Shown in pieces: positions 17,101 to 25,658 of a stretch of DNA of 64,000 bases (positions are counted from its first letter, which is position 1; the number at the start of each line of letters is the position of its first letter). A program made the translations under genes and the position numbers. The notes under the pieces were generated by a model, which saw only the letters and a program-made list of their open reading frames with translations, made no database searches and had not been told where the DNA came from. The stretch lies in contig NZ_JBHULI010000003.1 of assembly GCF_042684365.1 (NCBI RefSeq), forward strand, positions 124,001 to 188,000. Reading direction: 5' to 3'. Source of the DNA: Gracilimonas halophila. Its GTDB lineage: Bacteria; Bacteroidota; Rhodothermia; Balneolales; Balneolaceae.

Positions 17101-18576
17101 TCAGAGGATTTTCTTTTTGATATCTGCCCAGATCTTATTCACTTCATCAGAAACATTGAACAATATAATTCCGGTACTGTAAATGACGGCTATTGTAAAA
17201 GACCGAATGAAGATGTCAACATAAACACTTCCAATTCTATCAACCATTAAACTTGCATAGAGTACTGCACCGCTTAGTAACACAACGGTGAGAATTTTTG
17301 GCGTAAAAGGTTGCATTTTAAACTTAACCCAAAGAAATACACCTTTTATGATGTTGTAGATCAATATTGATAAGGCAGTAGCTAGGGCAGCTCCTGCAAT
17401 ACCATATATTGGGATAAGTAAATAGTTAGTTAAGATGGATATGATTACTAAAAAAATGGTAGAAATTAGATCAAACCTATAGTGTTCTGAGTTCAGGATG
17501 ATTACCCCATTCACCCCAACACCCATATTGATTAATTTAGCTGCTCCAATGATTAAAATTACTATGCCTGCACCCGAATACTCTGCCGGTAAAATAGCCA
17601 AGAGGTTTTCAAGGTTTGCCCAAATTCCTATGAAAATGAGTGCCCCTGGAATTACCTGGTTAATGGAGGAGCTTTTATAAATATTTGCTACTTCAGCATA
17701 ATCCTTATCGGCTAAATTTTTAGCAATTACAGTAGGCACTATTTTTCCAATAGCTTTTTTGGGTACCTCGATCACACTGCCTACATAAAAAGCAATGGCA
17801 TAAATCCCGGTATTGGCTAAACCCGAAAGAGATCCGAGCATAATAATGTCAATATTGTTTACAATAAGATTTGCCATTCCTCCTAATATTGAAAAAAGCC
17901 CATAATTCCCCATTCTTTTAAACAAGGTGGTATCAATAAAGTTAAATTTAGGTTTTAGAAATAATTCACCCTTCCTATACAAATAAACAATTAGAAGTAC
18001 CGGCTTGAGGATATAGGAGCAAACAAACGCGACCATAAATTCATAAAAGGATAGCCATTTAAATAAGAATAGTATTAATAGTAGAATAGTTACGGTTTTT
18101 AATACCACCTCACCAATAATGGACCCTGGGACGGAGGCATATCGCGCCCTTACGTAGCTGTTGATCACATCGAAGTAGAGAATTCCGAGTACCAATGGGA
18201 TCAGAAAAGGAAAATATTCAACAAACAACTCAGACTTATCACTGTAATAATCCAGGATTAGATCTGAAAACAAGAAAAATACCCCAAGAAATAGCAGGAA
18301 CCCGAGAAAGGGGACAACCAAAGTAAGAAAGAAAAAACCATTGTGTTGGTTTTGCTTATCCTCAAAATAAGGGAAAAATTTTATAGAGATATTATTCATA
18401 CCCATGTGGGCGAACTGGGTAAATAATAAAGCTACGGATAATAGCAGACGTGTCAGCCCATATTCATCAGGTGTAAGTACATTTGGGTATAGATATATAG
18501 TGGAAATAAATCCAAGGCCAATACCGATGTATATAATTATGGTATTGTAAATGCTTTGTGTTTTTATGATACCCAT
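17101..18576 (-). CDS. Wzx-like polysaccharide flippase (MATE/MVF superfamily)
   Basis: A 491-residue, almost wholly hydrophobic protein with 12-14 predicted transmembrane helices, starting MGIIKTQSIYNTIIIYIGIG. It would flip lipid-linked glycans across the inner membrane. No charged catalytic motif is expected or seen. It lies at the left end of the polysaccharide locus and diverges from the sulfotransferase genes across a 245-bp AT-rich spacer that must contain both promoters. The glycan cannot be inferred from sequence. Confidence 0.88.
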   Translation of the reverse strand: MGIIKTQSIYNTIIIYIGIGLGFISTIYLYPNVLTPDEYGLTRLLLSVALLFTQFAHMGMNNISIKFFPYFEDKQNQHNGFFFLTLVVPFLGFLLFLGVFFLFSDLILDYYSDKSELFVEYFPFLIPLVLGILYFDVINSYVRARYASVPGSIIGEVVLKTVTILLLILFLFKWLSFYEFMVAFVCSYILKPVLLIVYLYRKGELFLKPKFNFIDTTLFKRMGNYGLFSILGGMANLIVNNIDIIMLGSLSGLANTGIYAIAFYVGSVIEVPKKAIGKIVPTVIAKNLADKDYAEVANIYKSSSINQVIPGALIFIGIWANLENLLAILPAEYSGAGIVILIIGAAKLINMGVGVNGVIILNSEHYRFDLISTIFLVIISILTNYLLIPIYGIAGAALATALSILIYNIIKGVFLWVKFKMQPFTPKILTVVLLSGAVLYASLMVDRIGSVYVDIFIRSFTIAVIYSTGIILFNVSDEVNKIWADIKKKIL

Positions 18577-18821
18577 TTAACTAATGCAATAAGCTGAGGT
18601 ATGTAGTTTGCTCAAATACGAATGTACCTTTCAAATAATACTTTCTTAGATAAGAGAAAGATATGTAATTAAAAGAGAGAAATTAGCAACAAATAAGTAC
18701 GCTGCTATTTCATAGGAAAGTTCAACCAAGGGTTTGGTATATTTCTTGTAATTAATTTCCATCAAGTTGTTGTTTATTTTGAGCAATATATAAGATAGAA
18801 TTTATCCGAAAGTTTTGAGAT

Positions 18822-19820
18822 ATGAGTTTACCCCCATTATTTATTGTAGCTTCTGAGAGAAGTGGCACCAATTTGTTGCGAAAAAGACTTACTGAGAAAC
18901 AAGATATTTACTATGGTGTTGAGCCTGCCCACTTCCTTAAGCACTTATATCATCATCAACCGTTTTATGGAAGCTTCAGCGATGACCAGAATTTTATAGC
19001 GATGATCAAGGATGCAATAAAATTGTGCAAACTGCATTTCGCTCCCTGGGATATAGAATTTGAAGCTAAAGAGATATTCAGCGAATATGACTCCATTTAC
19101 TCTTACAGAAATGTATTTGGAGTGATGGATTACATGATGAAGCGTTACGCAATATCGAAAGGTTATAAAACCTACATTTGTAAGGATAATTTTCTTTTCG
19201 ATTATCTGTATCAGATTAAAGCATACCTTGAGCCTGTAAAGTTTATCTATTTGTACCGTGACCCAAGGGATGTGGTTTTAAGCCAAACCAGGCGTAGATT
19301 TGGAGATCAATCTATAGTAAATAATGCAAAGTTATGGAGGAGTGAACAGGTTAAAAGTTTTCAGTTATTTCAGGATTTTTTTAAGGACGACTGCTTCCTA
19401 ATTTCCTATGAAGATTTCATAAAAGATGAAGAAAATTCATTGAAACAAATATTTAGCTTTTTAGGAACTGAAGAGGCTGAAAGTGAAAATTTCTATGAAG
19501 AATTTGTAGAGGCTCATGATTGGAAAAATCTGAATAAGCCGACCTTGAAAAATAATTTCGGTAAATATAAAACTGAACTTTCCTCTAAACAGATTAAGCT
19601 AGTTGAAACTATTTGTCATCGGGAAATGGGTTTGTTAGGGTATGAATTACAGTATGAAACAACGGGTTTTTCTACCTTCTTTTTAGCATGGCGTAGTCTA
19701 AGAGGAAAAATATCCCGAATATTAAGAGTCAAGTTGCTAAAATACTTGAAGACAGATCAGGTCAAAGAAAAGAGATTAAAAAGAAGAAGGTTTGTAAGTA
19801 AATTCAGACACCCAAATTAG
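18822..19820 (+). CDS. Sulfotransferase family protein (first of two)
   Basis: Transfers sulfate from PAPS, here probably to a carbohydrate. The 5'-phosphosulfate loop is IVASERSGTNLLRKRL at about residues 7-22. The 3'-phosphate-binding strand/helix is FIYLYRDPRDVVLSQTRR near 145. The later FLISYEDFIKDEENSLKQIF segment is also typical of the family. A very basic tail (KEKRLKRRRFVSKFRHPN) ends it. There is no signal peptide, so it acts in the cytoplasm. Codon use is AT-rich compared with housekeeping neighbours. It is followed by a second, distantly similar sulfotransferase. Confidence 0.87.
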   Translation: MSLPPLFIVASERSGTNLLRKRLTEKQDIYYGVEPAHFLKHLYHHQPFYGSFSDDQNFIAMIKDAIKLCKLHFAPWDIEFEAKEIFSEYDSIYSYRNVFGVMDYMMKRYAISKGYKTYICKDNFLFDYLYQIKAYLEPVKFIYLYRDPRDVVLSQTRRRFGDQSIVNNAKLWRSEQVKSFQLFQDFFKDDCFLISYEDFIKDEENSLKQIFSFLGTEEAESENFYEEFVEAHDWKNLNKPTLKNNFGKYKTELSSKQIKLVETICHREMGLLGYELQYETTGFSTFFLAWRSLRGKISRILRVKLLKYLKTDQVKEKRLKRRRFVSKFRHPN

Positions 19821-19898
19821 TAGGGATAGGTAAATCAGGATTTTGAATTATAATACAATGCGTCTATCATAATTGGTTTTGTATTTAAAAAAGAATTT

Positions 19899-20807
19899 AT
19901 GAATGCATCAGAATTTTTAATAAATAGCCAAAGTCGCGTATTTCAGCCACTGGAAAAGGTGTTTAGGGGTGCAATAAACAGAAAAAAAAATGTAGCGCCC
20001 ATATGGATCGTTGGAGCACCAAGATCGGGAACAACCCTTACATACCAACTTTTTTGCAGATATTTTGAGTCTTATTATTTAACGAACAGGGTAGCCAGCA
20101 GGTATAGAATCAGTTTATTGGCAAGGTATGCAGAGCGATTTCTAATTAATGATACTCTGATTCCTTCTTCCTTTAAATCTAACTTTGGAAACACCAAATT
20201 TCCGGGAGATCCCCATGAAGGCGGGCAATTTTTTTATCAGTTTTTCCCAAAAGAAGATCCATACACCGAAGTTGAAGATCTCAGTCGAGATCAGAAGAAA
20301 AGCTTCCGAAATTTAATTGAAGCTATTAGCAGCCCACAAGAGATGTTTATTTCAAAGAACACATTCCATTCTTTAAGAATACAGGTCTTATCAGATGTCT
20401 TTCCTGGATCTGTATTTGTTTGGGTTCGAAGAGAAACGGATGCAACTGTATATTCAATTCTCAAAACACGTGAAAAGTTAAATATTCCAGATAATGAATG
20501 GTGGGGAGTTAAACCGCCGGGATGGGAAAAAGTACTTGATCGTCCTGTTATAGAAAGAACGATATGGCAAGTTCATGAAACTGAATACATCATAGAAACA
20601 GACTTAAAAAAAATGGAAGCTGCTTATTTTGAAGTTCATTATAAACAGATTTGTGATAGTCCAATGGAAACTATGGAAGATTTTGAGAGAAAATTTGAAT
20701 TGAAAAAGCATAGAAGAAAAACTTTGAGCAATATTCCGGATTCTTTTACTTATTCTGAATTACCTGATGATCCACTTTCAAAAAAAATAAAGCAGGCCTT
20801 AGCATGA
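19899..20807 (+). CDS. Sulfotransferase family protein (second of two)
   Basis: A PAPS-dependent sulfotransferase fold: IWIVGAPRSGTTLTYQLFCRY (about residues 36-56) is the 5'-phosphosulfate loop, and FVWVRRETDATVYSILKTRE the 3'-phosphate region. It has 302 residues and no signal peptide. Its stop overlaps the start of the next gene by 4 bp (ATGA), so it is co-translated with the FemAB-like and deacetylase genes. It is too different from its neighbour at 18822 to be a recent duplicate; two distinct sulfation positions are plausible. Confidence 0.85.
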   Translation: MNASEFLINSQSRVFQPLEKVFRGAINRKKNVAPIWIVGAPRSGTTLTYQLFCRYFESYYLTNRVASRYRISLLARYAERFLINDTLIPSSFKSNFGNTKFPGDPHEGGQFFYQFFPKEDPYTEVEDLSRDQKKSFRNLIEAISSPQEMFISKNTFHSLRIQVLSDVFPGSVFVWVRRETDATVYSILKTREKLNIPDNEWWGVKPPGWEKVLDRPVIERTIWQVHETEYIIETDLKKMEAAYFEVHYKQICDSPMETMEDFERKFELKKHRRKTLSNIPDSFTYSELPDDPLSKKIKQALA

Positions 20808-21742
20808 GTTCAATGGAACCACATGAACTTCCTGGAAATATATTCATGCAGCCCTGGTGGCTAGACACTGTGGCAACGGACTGTTGGAAAGATATTCGGG
20901 TTGAAAAGGGAGGACAGATTTTTGCCCGCTGGCCTATCATTCGGAAGAAAGAAAAAGGTTTTACGTTTATCACGATGCCGGTGCTGACTCAAAAATTAGG
21001 CCCATGGATAAAGGAAAGTGGGGGTAAGCAAGAAAGTTTGCATCGTAACGAACGCTCTTTACTTCAAGAGCTCATTTCTAAACTTCCAAAATTTGACAAA
21101 TTCGTATATAACCTGAATGAAGACATTACTAATTACCTGCCCTTTGTTTGGGCTGGGTTTACTCAGCAATCACTTACTTCATTCAGATTTATATACCCAT
21201 TTAAAAGTGAAGAAGTATGGTCAGAATTAAGAAGCTCGGTTAGAAGGCTTATCAAACGGGCAGATGAATCTCTCACCGTAGATACTAATGTGAGTGTTAA
21301 AGAATTATTTACCATGATCTCTTTAACTTTTGAAAGGCAATCCAAAAAAACTCCATATAGCGAACAACTGTTGCAGAAGCTTTGCAAAGAGGCTTTTAAT
21401 AGAAAAAGAGCCACTATTTTAGGAGCAAGAGATTCTGATGGAAAACTACATGCCGCTCATTTATTTATTCATGATGATGAGACTACCTATTATTTAGCGG
21501 GTGGTTTTGATGCTGATTCCGAAATTCCGGGAGCAGTAAATTTGATTCTTTGGAATGGGATCAAGGAAGCGGAGAAAAGAAACAACAGCTTTGATTTTGA
21601 GGGATCAAGCATAGAATCTATAGAATACTTCTTCAGTTCTTTTGGAGCCAAACCTATTCATTTTCACAATATCCAGGGAGTGAGCAAGCGATTTGCTCCC
21701 ATTTATTATGGAAAACAATTGCTAAAGAAGCTTAAGGGATGA
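20804..21742 (+). CDS. FemAB/GNAT-like acyl- or aminoacyl-transferase of the polysaccharide locus
   Basis: A 312-residue protein with the layout of FemAB-like enzymes found in exopolysaccharide clusters: an N-terminal NIFMQPWWLDTVATDCWKDI segment, a central RRLIKRADESLTVDTNVSVKELF stretch and a C-terminal GNAT-like core (LHAAHLFIHDDETTYYLAGG, NSFDFEGSSIESIEYFFSSF). Such enzymes add acyl or amino acid groups to surface glycans. The 4-bp overlaps at both ends place it in a tight operon. The donor and acceptor are unknown. Confidence 0.78.
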   Translation: MSSMEPHELPGNIFMQPWWLDTVATDCWKDIRVEKGGQIFARWPIIRKKEKGFTFITMPVLTQKLGPWIKESGGKQESLHRNERSLLQELISKLPKFDKFVYNLNEDITNYLPFVWAGFTQQSLTSFRFIYPFKSEEVWSELRSSVRRLIKRADESLTVDTNVSVKELFTMISLTFERQSKKTPYSEQLLQKLCKEAFNRKRATILGARDSDGKLHAAHLFIHDDETTYYLAGGFDADSEIPGAVNLILWNGIKEAEKRNNSFDFEGSSIESIEYFFSSFGAKPIHFHNIQGVSKRFAPIYYGKQLLKKLKG

Positions 21743-23121
21743 GTAAACCGGAAGTACAAGTATTTTCAACACCGGGACATATTGCAGAGAAGAAGTATAT
21801 TTTTAATGTGCTAATCGAAGACTTTCTGAATTTATCTTACTCTTTTGAAGTGAGTAATGAATCTTCACAATTTCTTATTCGGAAGGGAAATAGTAAAATC
21901 ATCATCCCGGATATATTTTTTACTCATTTGTATAAAGAAAAAACTCCTGAGAGCCCAAATACTCAGGAAATATCAGTTCAGTGTGAACAACTTATTGATC
22001 AAATACTGCCGGCTTGGTTTGTACAAAACGAATCTGATTCACTTAACATAACAAAGAACAGTGAGCGGTTACCGGTTGATGTAATTGGGATGGCCTTTTT
22101 TCTACTCAGTGGCTACGCTGATATACATTTTTCTGAGCAAGACGAGCATTTGAGGTATAAAGGTAAAACCTCTTTTGTGGTCAAGAATAACCTGATCGAT
22201 AGACCGATCATTCAGGAATGGTTTCTGGTGATCGCAAATTTGCTTTATGGTGTGGAGAAGCTAAAACCGAGAAAACAGATTCCGGCATACTCAAAACATG
22301 TTTCACATGATGTAGATCAGCCCTTTGAATATTTAGACTATACCAGAAGCAGGCTTCTAAAGCGAATACTTGGAGACCTGTTGATCAGGAGAAATGTAAA
22401 TAAGGTAAAAAAAAGATATCGGCTTTATCGCGCAGTTAAAACAGGGAATTATAATGCAGATCCATACAATAATTTTTCAGAGATTATAGATATTCTGAAA
22501 GCCAATGATATTAAAAGCACCTTTTTCTTTGTCTCCGGTAAAAATGAAAGCGAACATGATGTACTATATAATATTGAGCATCAGGCAATAAAAAACATTA
22601 TAAAACGGATACATAAGGCAGGTCATTTGCTTGGATTACACCCAAGCTATAATACTTTGCATAGTCCTGAGCTTCTTAGAGAAGAGGTTCAGAAGTTACA
22701 AAATGTTTGTGATGTCCTTGATTTACAAATAGAAATTAATGCAACCCGAAAACATTACCTGCGATGGGATTGGCATAGTACTGCAAAGGACCTGCAGGAT
22801 GCAGGTATCAAACATGACTATACTGTTGGTTATGCTGACAGAAGTGGTTACCGGACCGGTGTAGCATTCCCTTACAGAGGATTTGATTGGAAGGAAAAGA
22901 AATCGCTAGACATAAAGCTGCATCCTTTAATTGTAATGGAAGCAAGTTTATTAAGTGATAAATATATGGGATTGTCTCTGGAGCAAGCTGAGGAAAAATT
23001 AGTCAGTTATCATAATCAACTGAAGCGGTTAGGTGGTGAATATGTGGTATTATGGCATAATAACAGGTTGGTAGTTAGCCAGGAAATGAAGTCATATAAA
23101 AAGTTACTGTCATTACAATAA
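21739..23121 (+). CDS. Polysaccharide deacetylase-family protein with N-terminal DUF7033-like region
   Basis: Residues ~1-185 are a variable N-terminal part like DUF7033. A NodB-type barrel follows: SHDVDQPFEYLDY holds the metal-binding Asp-Asp motif, IKSTFFFVSG is a core strand, and GHLLGLHPSYN supplies the metal-binding His pair. Later WHSTAKDLQDAGIKHDYTVGY and VVLWHNN match family ends. It would de-N- or de-O-acetylate a glycan precursor. No signal peptide is seen, so action would be cytoplasmic. It overlaps its upstream neighbour by 4 bp and is followed by a GT4 gene after 34 bp. Confidence 0.84.
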   Translation: MSKPEVQVFSTPGHIAEKKYIFNVLIEDFLNLSYSFEVSNESSQFLIRKGNSKIIIPDIFFTHLYKEKTPESPNTQEISVQCEQLIDQILPAWFVQNESDSLNITKNSERLPVDVIGMAFFLLSGYADIHFSEQDEHLRYKGKTSFVVKNNLIDRPIIQEWFLVIANLLYGVEKLKPRKQIPAYSKHVSHDVDQPFEYLDYTRSRLLKRILGDLLIRRNVNKVKKRYRLYRAVKTGNYNADPYNNFSEIIDILKANDIKSTFFFVSGKNESEHDVLYNIEHQAIKNIIKRIHKAGHLLGLHPSYNTLHSPELLREEVQKLQNVCDVLDLQIEINATRKHYLRWDWHSTAKDLQDAGIKHDYTVGYADRSGYRTGVAFPYRGFDWKEKKSLDIKLHPLIVMEASLLSDKYMGLSLEQAEEKLVSYHNQLKRLGGEYVVLWHNNRLVVSQEMKSYKKLLSLQ

Positions 23122-23155
23122 AGGAAACTCAATAATAATGTTGGTAAAGGTTTAG

Positions 23156-24352
23156 ATGAAAATTCTGATGGTTTTAGATAGCAAATTCCCTCCTGATATC
23201 AGGGTCGAGAAGGAAGCACTTTCTTTGATTGACGCAGGTTATCAGGTTGGGTTACTATCTATAGCTGACTATTCAAAGAGTGAAGTAGTTCACTATAAGG
23301 GGATAAAGATTTACAAAGTAGCGGTATCCGCATTTACCTCAAATAAAATGCATGGGTTGGCCGCAATGATACCATGGATAGACCGTGTCGTAGCAAAGCA
23401 GGTTTTAAAGATATTTGAACATGAAACCTACGATGCGATTCATTTACATGATCTTTATTTATTTGGAGCAGCTTCGATCCTCAGAAAAAAAATCAAAGCA
23501 CATTTTATAGGTGATTTACATGAGAACTATGTTGATGCCTTGAGAGATTATAAGTGGAGTACCACCTACCCAAATAAGTTGTTTATATCATTCTCTAAGT
23601 GGGAGCGCAAGGAAAGAGAATGGCTTAAGCTGTTTGATAGAATCATTGTGGTTAATGAAGGAATGCGTGATAAGAATATTGAGAAAGGCGTACCGGCCAA
23701 GGACATCACTGTTATTTCAAACAGTATAGACACGACCATTTTTGATGAATATGAAATTGATGCGAATACGATAAAACGTTATCAGGATTACTTTACGTTG
23801 GTCTATGTAGGTGGGTTTATAAGTAACAGAGGGTTAGAGCACGTTGTTAGGGGAATGAAGAAAATTAAAGACTATGACCCCAAAATTAAGCTTTTATTAG
23901 TGGGTGATGGTGAAATGATGGGTATGCTAAAGGAATTAGTAAAAGAATTAGATATTGAAGACGTTGTGGATTTTGAGGGCTGGCAACCGCAAACAAAAAT
24001 AAGATCTTACCTTGAAGCCAGCGATGTTGGCTTGGTTCCTTTTAAAAGAACTCCGCAAACTGATAACTCAAGTTCAAATAAGCTTTACCAGTATATGCAT
24101 TGCGGACTTCCAATTTTAGCAACTAATTGTACTTCAGTAGAAAAACTAGTTACTGAGGAGGAATGTGGCATCATCTACGAAGAGGAAAGTGAAGAACAAT
24201 TCGTCAAGAAGGTGATCGAATTATACGAAAATGAATCCTTGTTAAAACAACTTTCAAATAATGGGAAGGAAGCGATAAAAGAGAAATACAACTGGGGTGT
24301 GGACGCTGAGAAATTAATTAATATCTACAAAAGTTTAGAGGCCAATAACTGA
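23156..24352 (+). CDS. Glycosyltransferase family 4 (GT4)
   Basis: A GT-B-fold retaining glycosyltransferase of 398 residues. The N-terminal MKILMVLDSKFPPDIRVEKEA and the C-terminal donor-binding half (TLVYVGGFISNRGLEHVVRG, LLLVGDGEMM, DVGLVPFKRTPQTDNSSSNKLYQYMHCGLPILAT) show the usual EX7E-like pocket. It is the last gene of the rightward polysaccharide operon and ends 16 bp from the convergent GT4 gene. The sugar donor and acceptor cannot be read from sequence. Confidence 0.88.
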   Translation: MKILMVLDSKFPPDIRVEKEALSLIDAGYQVGLLSIADYSKSEVVHYKGIKIYKVAVSAFTSNKMHGLAAMIPWIDRVVAKQVLKIFEHETYDAIHLHDLYLFGAASILRKKIKAHFIGDLHENYVDALRDYKWSTTYPNKLFISFSKWERKEREWLKLFDRIIVVNEGMRDKNIEKGVPAKDITVISNSIDTTIFDEYEIDANTIKRYQDYFTLVYVGGFISNRGLEHVVRGMKKIKDYDPKIKLLLVGDGEMMGMLKELVKELDIEDVVDFEGWQPQTKIRSYLEASDVGLVPFKRTPQTDNSSSNKLYQYMHCGLPILATNCTSVEKLVTEEECGIIYEEESEEQFVKKVIELYENESLLKQLSNNGKEAIKEKYNWGVDAEKLINIYKSLEANN

Positions 24353-24368
24353 TAACCTTCTCGGGATA

Positions 24369-25658
24369 TTATTCAATTAATTCTAACAGTTTTTCAGTTA
24401 GAGTATACCTTGAAAAGGGGTGGTGTTGAAAATCCGAATTCCATTTTTGATAGGATATTTTTCCTCCATCAAGGAGTTTCTGTAAAGTATTCTGAATAGG
24501 TTTTATTTCATTATAATTAAAACATACACCAAGCTGATATTCTTTGATGATTTGAGCTGCATCTCCCTCTGAAGGGCCAATACACAATATAGGTTGTTCC
24601 GCTGCGATATAATCAAACAACTTACCGGTTAAAATAAGCTCATTATGTCTGGATCTTGGAATTACCAACAGCAGTAAATCGGCTGAAGCCATTTCAGCCT
24701 TTGCTTCAAGATGAGGTAGATATCCTTGAAAATTAACTATACCACCTAGATTGTACTCTTCAATTACAGCGGTCACTTTCTGGTTATATGAGCCAAAAAA
24801 ATCAATCGAGATACGGTCTCGGTGTTCATCAGAAAGATAATTTATTGCTTCAAAAAAATTATAAGGAATAGCCGGCTCAGTCATACTCCCAATATATTTT
24901 ACGGTGAATTTATTCTTTGCCGCACGGGAAGGCCTGTCAGAAAAATCCTCATGATCAAAGCCATTGGGTATTACATGATATTTGCGCTTAAAAATATTCC
25001 TTTGAAGCTCAGCCATACCATTAGAGACTACAATTACTTCATCGGCTGTTTTTAAGGCTTTTCGTTCCAGTGTTTCATCAATATTTTGAGCAAGTGAAGT
25101 TCGAGGGAGTGTCTCGTTGTAAAATATCTGTGACCAAGGGTCACGCATGTCCATGATCCATTTTAAATCAGGTCTCCAGTTTTTAATTTTATTTCCGATC
25201 ACATGTGTAGAGTTAGGCGGGCCCGTAGTTATTACTACTTCAACGTCTTCTTTCCGAATAATTTCTTTAGCTTTAGAAAGAGTTGCCGGTACCCATCCTA
25301 TCCTGGCGTCAGGAATAAAGAAGTTAGAGCGAATCCAGACACCGAGCTTTTGGATAAATCCACCTTCCGTAGAAAAAGCAGTAGCAGGGGTGGAAACTTG
25401 TCGATCTGTTTTACCCGTCAATCTGGCAAAAAGTAAGTAAGGCTCTATACTTTTGGAATAATGGATAGGCAGGTCATCTGAAATATCCTCCTCCAGCGAT
25501 GGATCCAATATAGGGTAAGTTCCATCTTTTACGGTAAGTACAATAGGTTGAATTTCAAACTTGGGGAGATACTTACAAAACTTAACCCATCGTTGTACTC
25601 CGGCCCCTCCACTTGGCGGCCAATAATAGGTTATGATCAAAACTTTCTTATGAGCCAC
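24369..25658 (-). CDS. Glycosyltransferase family 4-like protein
   Basis: A GT-B glycosyltransferase (429 residues from the chosen start) with VLIITYYWPPSGGAGVQRWV, a typical N-terminus for this subgroup, then VVITTGPPNSTHVIG, FTVKYIGSM and a donor-binding ADLLLLVIPRSRHNELILTGKLFDYIAAEQPILCIG. I chose the GTG at 25658 because homology begins just after it and it overlaps the upstream gene by only 11 bp. An ATG at 25709 would overlap it by 62 bp and add 17 unrelated residues. It is translationally coupled to the YfhO gene. Confidence 0.86.
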   Translation of the reverse strand: MAHKKVLIITYYWPPSGGAGVQRWVKFCKYLPKFEIQPIVLTVKDGTYPILDPSLEEDISDDLPIHYSKSIEPYLLFARLTGKTDRQVSTPATAFSTEGGFIQKLGVWIRSNFFIPDARIGWVPATLSKAKEIIRKEDVEVVITTGPPNSTHVIGNKIKNWRPDLKWIMDMRDPWSQIFYNETLPRTSLAQNIDETLERKALKTADEVIVVSNGMAELQRNIFKRKYHVIPNGFDHEDFSDRPSRAAKNKFTVKYIGSMTEPAIPYNFFEAINYLSDEHRDRISIDFFGSYNQKVTAVIEEYNLGGIVNFQGYLPHLEAKAEMASADLLLLVIPRSRHNELILTGKLFDYIAAEQPILCIGPSEGDAAQIIKEYQLGVCFNYNEIKPIQNTLQKLLDGGKISYQKWNSDFQHHPFSRYTLTEKLLELIE